Assembly: GCA_965240325.2 (NCBI GenBank)
Contig: OZ251225.1
Span: 1,550,001-1,614,000 of the forward strand
Source: Rebecca billardiae RCC1528
Lineage: Eukaryota; Haptophyta
Direction: 5' to 3'
Length of the DNA stretch: 64,000 nt
A program made the translations under genes and the position numbers. Below the pieces are notes generated by a model that saw only the letters and a program-made list of their open reading frames with translations, ran no database searches and was not told the origin of the DNA. This document shows, piece by piece, positions 60,243 to 64,000 of the stretch; within the stretch, counting starts at the first letter, position 1; every line of letters starts with the position of its first letter.

Positions 60243-60383
60243 AACGACGTGGTATGCAACGGGCAGGCGTCAGAGTCAGCAAGCTGTAGCAGCAGATCGA
60301 GCAGCAGAGACAAACACCAGGGTCAGCGCTCCTCGCCGTCGTCCCCCCCCCTCGTGGTCGCCCATCACTCCATCGCCGAGCGG
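60243..60383 (+). repeat. Fam-D repeat, copy near 60.3 kb
   Basis: AACGACGTGGTATGCAACGG through CATCGCCGAGCGG, nearly identical to 48142-48286, again directly after a TA-rich run. Confidence 0.85.
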
Positions 60384-60752
60384 TATTAAATAATAAATGC
60401 TCAGAGCCTCAGCCCGCCCTCAGGCCTCAGGCTCAGACTGGCGTCCGGGACGTCACTCGTCCGAACAGGCTCACGACACGGCCGCCAACTAGGGGGAATG
60501 GCGCACGCTCGACGACGACGGCTCGGCGGTCAGCGCAGGCGGGCCGTGGCCGCCACCTGCTGACTACAGGCTGACAGTGACGCCTGACCGCTGACGCCTG
60601 ACGGCAGCGGCGCGCGACTCGCGGCTGCGGCATCAGCACTTGTGGCCGGCGGAGACCACGCCGGCATCATCGTGTCGGAGCGGCAGCGCACACAGAGAAC
60701 AAAGCCTGCTGGCTGCCTCGGCGGTTGATTCCCAGGCCCACGGCGTGATCAA

Positions 60753-61706
60753 TCAACGCCAGGCATACGGGTAGTAGGGGGCTGGTTGCCTTGGCACCAT
60801 CATTGGCACCATGACGTACGACACTTGGCCCTCGTCGTGCGCGCCAGGCGGGCCCATCATGCCAGGATGCGGGGCGTAAACCATGCCCGGGGGAGCATGC
60901 ATCACGCTCGGCGGAGTGGCGGGGTGCATCATCACCATGCCGGAGGGATTGGCGTGCACCACGCCGCCAGGAGGAGGAGCGTGCATCACGTTGCCATAGT
61001 AAGGAGGACCGGACATGGTCATCGGCGTCGCCTCGCCGTAGGACGACGGCACAGGCGCCATAATCTGCGTCGTGACGTGCACTGTCGGCGAGAACGGCTG
61101 CGCCGTCGGCTGCGCGATGACCGTCGGGAAGGGTGGCCCGGCGGTGCTGTTCGCCGCCTGCCTTCGCTGGCGCTTTGGGTTGCCCTGCTGCTGCACATTG
61201 CCAGCGGCGTCTGTGCTCGTGCGCGTGCGCATCGCGACTTGGCCGACCATGCCGGGTAGCCTGTGCAACGCGCACCGCCTGGCACGCGTATCGCCCGGCA
61301 TGCCAAACGACGGCAGCTTCGCGCAGCCGGCGAAATCGCACGTGCGATGTTTCACATCGACCATGCCGGCGAGCTTGTGTGCTGCGCACCGCCTGGCGCG
61401 CCGGTCCCCTGGCACGCCGTAGGACGGCAGTTTCACGCAGCCGGCATGGTCGCACGTGCGGTGTCTCACGTCAATCATGCCGGCCAGTTTGTGCTCAGCA
61501 CATCGCGTCGCGCACGTGGCACCCGGCAGGCCGTACGACGGCAGCTTTGAGCAGCCCGCGTGATCGCACGGGCGATTCTTGACGTCGACCATGCCTTCGA
61601 GCTTGTGGGCGTTGCACCGGCTGGCACGCGAGTCGCCTGGCATGCCGTACGACGGCACCTTGTCACAGTCAGGGCACTCGCACATGCGGCTCACCACCTC
61701 GGCCAT
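60753..61706 (-). CDS. EsV-1-7 repeat protein with four repeats
   Basis: 317 residues from the ATG at 61706. The frame is open a further 45 codons upstream without an ATG, so an upstream exon is possible. Four repeats fit C-x4-C-x16-C-x2-H-x12 (CDHAGCSKLPSYGLPGATCA type, then TRCAEHKLAGMIDV), and a partial fifth lacks a following Cys pair. Repeats are more diverged from each other than in the 23494 gene. The rest is a disordered region. It starts with a basic KRQRRQ patch and continues as a Pro/Gly/Met/His-rich low-complexity tail (HAPPGMVYAPHPGMMGPPG) with a C-terminal aromatic cluster (YYPYAWR). The basic patch could be a nuclear signal. This gene looks intact compared with the other. Confidence 0.8.
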   Translation of the reverse strand: MAEVVSRMCECPDCDKVPSYGMPGDSRASRCNAHKLEGMVDVKNRPCDHAGCSKLPSYGLPGATCATRCAEHKLAGMIDVRHRTCDHAGCVKLPSYGVPGDRRARRCAAHKLAGMVDVKHRTCDFAGCAKLPSFGMPGDTRARRCALHRLPGMVGQVAMRTRTSTDAAGNVQQQGNPKRQRRQAANSTAGPPFPTVIAQPTAQPFSPTVHVTTQIMAPVPSSYGEATPMTMSGPPYYGNVMHAPPPGGVVHANPSGMVMMHPATPPSVMHAPPGMVYAPHPGMMGPPGAHDEGQVSYVMVPMMVPRQPAPYYPYAWR

Positions 61707-61841
61707 GACTGCCTTGCCGAGTGGGCGTTCGCCCCCTTTTGATGTTGTCGACCCCAGGAGAGGTGCTTGGTTGGCTCGCTGCCAGTAGATGCTGCGGTGA
61801 CGAGCGCGACGCGCGTGAGAACCTCTTGAAGCCAATTTCAC

Positions 61842-64000
61842 GTGCCCCGAAGGTGCGCGAACGGGTATGCGACGTTTCAGAATCAGTCGGCCTGTCCTTC
61901 CGAATCCTCGCGCAAGGCGTCAGCTGCGAGTGAGCTGTCCCACCCCTGACAAGCGCCGACTTCGCACTATCTACGCCGGTACGAGTAATTAGGACTAATT
62001 GGCGCGCAGATTTTTCACGAACCCACCACAATCACATTCTTCACCCGGACAAATTCAAGCGCAGGCGCACAAGTTTCGAATCCGTCAGAGGAAGCAAAAA
62101 GCATTTTGACTAACCATATCGTACCCGCATTTGCCTATCATTCATTCAACGACTACGCGATAAAATAATGTTTAGCGGGAACTCTTGCCCATCTACCCAA
62201 GTACCGTACCCATCAAAGATCGAACATGAAAAAATAGAGAGGGCATTGTACCATTGTTGGACACTTGGACTAATGAGGTGTATGATAATGTAGGTACCGA
62301 TGGGCGTCTTACTTACTTACGGCAATCGAAGCTTCCATCGGGACAAACCGCCAAGATAGGGGAATCCACGATCGTCCAACCTTCCGCTCAGAAGCTCCCC
62401 CCCTAAGACGCTTGGGCCCGCCCGGCCCGTGATGTGCATGCGCAGCGGAGGCGCGCGGTCGAAGTCGCGCTTCGCCGCGTCTGAAAAAGCGCCGTGGTAC
62501 CTTTGCGCGCGCTGCGCGCCACTGGGCGCACGGTGGCGGCCGCGCGCCGCCGCGCGGGCCGCATCCTCGCGGCCACTGCCGCCACCGCGAGGCCGCGCGC
62601 TCGGGCTGGGTGGGCTGCCAGCCGCGCGTAGGAGCCCGCCGCGCGCGCCCGGCCCGGCTCGCGGCCTACTCGCCGCCCGTGCGCTCGGCACGCGGCCGGC
62701 GCGACCCGGGCGGCGTGGCGCGCGAGGTTCGCGCGCCCGCTCGCCGGGCGCGTGAGCGAGTCGGGCGCGTTCGGTCGGCGGCGCCTGAGGGAGCGTGTCC
62801 CTCACGAGCTGTAGCGAGCCGGGCTCCCTCGCCTCGACGCCCGAGGCGGTGCGCCGCGCGCGTTCTGTGCCGGTCTGCGGCGGCGCAGTGGCTGCGCTCG
62901 CGCACGGATGGCCGCTGGACTTGGATGGGCGCTCTCGAGCGCGTTTGGCGGCGGATCCCACGCGGAGCGCTGGTGCATGCACAGCGACCCGCTCTGTCCG
63001 CCCCCAGCCCGCCTCGTGACGGAGGCCTTGCCCATCGACCGCTCGCGCGCCTCACCGCCGGTGCTAGACCGGAGTCGGGCATGGGCCGCACGCGCCGCGC
63101 GGGCCGCACGCGCCGCGCGGGCCGCGCGCGCGCCCGGTCAGCCCACGAAGGTGGCGCGGCATCTGGCGGCACGCGAGGGCAATGCATTTGCAGCAGCCTA
63201 CAGTACCTTTCAGCTGGCATCTCTGCTCAGCCGGTCGCACTCGTTTCTCGCCTTGCTCAGCGCTCGTGCATCTTCATGCCTGCGGTGCTGGAGGAGTGCC
63301 CTCCTGCTGCAGTCATGACCACTGGCTGCAGCCCTTTGAGTGCGCTAGCTGGCAGCGTTCACAGACATGCGGCGCGCGGCGCGTGCTGCTGTCCGCGCCT
63401 AATGAGCCCACAGCTGTGCTGACCTTGGCACAGCAGGGCACAAAGCGCTGCTATTGCCCATAGCAGTGACAGTGTGCCGAGCCGACTGAGCACCGGCTGC
63501 GCATGCGCACAAGCTGAGCTAGCAGGCCCAGCTAGAGTGTTGGCGAGCGACATGCGCAGTTGATGCAGCCTGGGCCGCCCGAGCGCAGCCGCACACGCCC
63601 GTCTCACGGCCGTGCTAGGCATGCCGTGCCCGTGGCTGTGAGTGCGCGCTGTTCACTCAGCAGTTAGCTGCACTCTGAGCTCTGTACTCACTGAGTCACT
63701 GTAGTGTGCGCGAGCCCGCGCGTGTGCAGTGCCGACAGCTCTGCCAGACTCGCCAGAGCCCGAGCAGCAGCACGGATGTAGGGAACGTACAGCACCTGTT
63801 GAGCGGACGACGCTGCTTGACACCCGTTGCCATGCGCACCTGGGACCGCACCACCCGGGCCCGGCCTGCTGATGAGTAGTGTCGACCGCAACTCAGGCAG
63901 GCGACGAGCAGATAGTCGATTGCTGACATCTGCTTATTGACAATCTGCTTCGATTTCCAACTCCAAGACCAAGTAGCCTGCTGGCTGACTGGCGCCTCGG
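61842..64000. other. no supported gene
   Basis: AT-richer flank (61940-62330), then a GC-rich block (62400-63200) with long Ala/Arg frames on both strands, none with an ATG-initiated, motif-bearing product. A minus-strand end (AKRDFDRAPPLRMHITGRAG, GGELLSGRLDDRGFPYLGGL near 62330-62500) has coding-like composition and could be the last exon of an undetected gene. The final kilobase has no recognised feature. Confidence 0.35.

Noticed and set aside
62317-63422. Overlapping 220-270-codon frames on both strands
   Set aside because: They start with GTG rather than ATG and are mostly Ala/Arg low complexity. Only the last 60 residues on the minus strand look coding-like, which is too little for a gene call.

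Overview
This window reads as nuclear DNA from a GC-rich, flagellate, unicellular eukaryote. The genes are far apart and have few introns. Introns are short (about 100-265 bp), GT...AG, and most donors read GTGCGC or GTGCGT. Proteins are strongly Ala/Arg-rich, and the gaps between genes are filled with repeats and mobile-element-like units. Two genes belong to cilium and basal-body biology: a DNAAF3/PF22-like dynein assembly factor and a CEP135/BLD10-like cartwheel protein. EsV-1-7 zinc-finger-like repeat proteins, known from brown algae, other algae and algal viruses, occur twice. I infer a haptophyte-like or similar alga, with low certainty. No rRNA, tRNA or CRISPR was found.

Layout. 0-10 kb: a Kelch-like secretory protein (1492-3063), a decayed coiled-coil gene inside a mobile unit (3331-5138), a Golgi-type GT92-like glycosyltransferase (5387-6652, minus), and a 2.4-kb Mutator-like element with about 350-bp terminal inverted repeats and a perfect 9-bp target duplication (6739-9164). 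10-18 kb: an ATP-dependent DNA ligase with an N-terminal UBA-like segment, and an F-box/RCC1-repeat protein. 17-28 kb: an accessory, repeat-dense zone. It holds direct repeats, two more copies of the 1.6-1.8-kb mobile unit, two tandem copies of a hairpin-rich element, and a 10-repeat EsV-1-7 gene whose first ATG lies in the end of that element. 28-42 kb: a conserved gene block with the DBP10/DDX54 helicase, divergent ubiquilin, DNAAF3 fused in frame to a YL1_C-like domain, and the CEP135-like gene. 42-50 kb: a foldback element splitting a receiver-like gene remnant, a multi-pass membrane protein with a cytosolic TIR-like domain, a 1.5-kb palindrome with a (TA)n core, and a spaced array of a 16-bp motif. 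50-57.5 kb: a MAPK-derived pseudokinase, a TPR-SAM-coiled-coil protein and an acidic-tailed protein of unknown function. 57.5-64 kb: mostly non-genic sequence plus a second EsV-1-7 gene.

The conserved genes are independent housekeeping or ciliary genes, not an operon. The most novel parts are the insertions whose boundaries can be read against other copies in the same window, the hairpin array with compensatory changes, the DNAAF3-YL1_C fusion, the pseudokinase and the EsV-1-7 genes. All domain calls come from motif recognition by eye, without database search.
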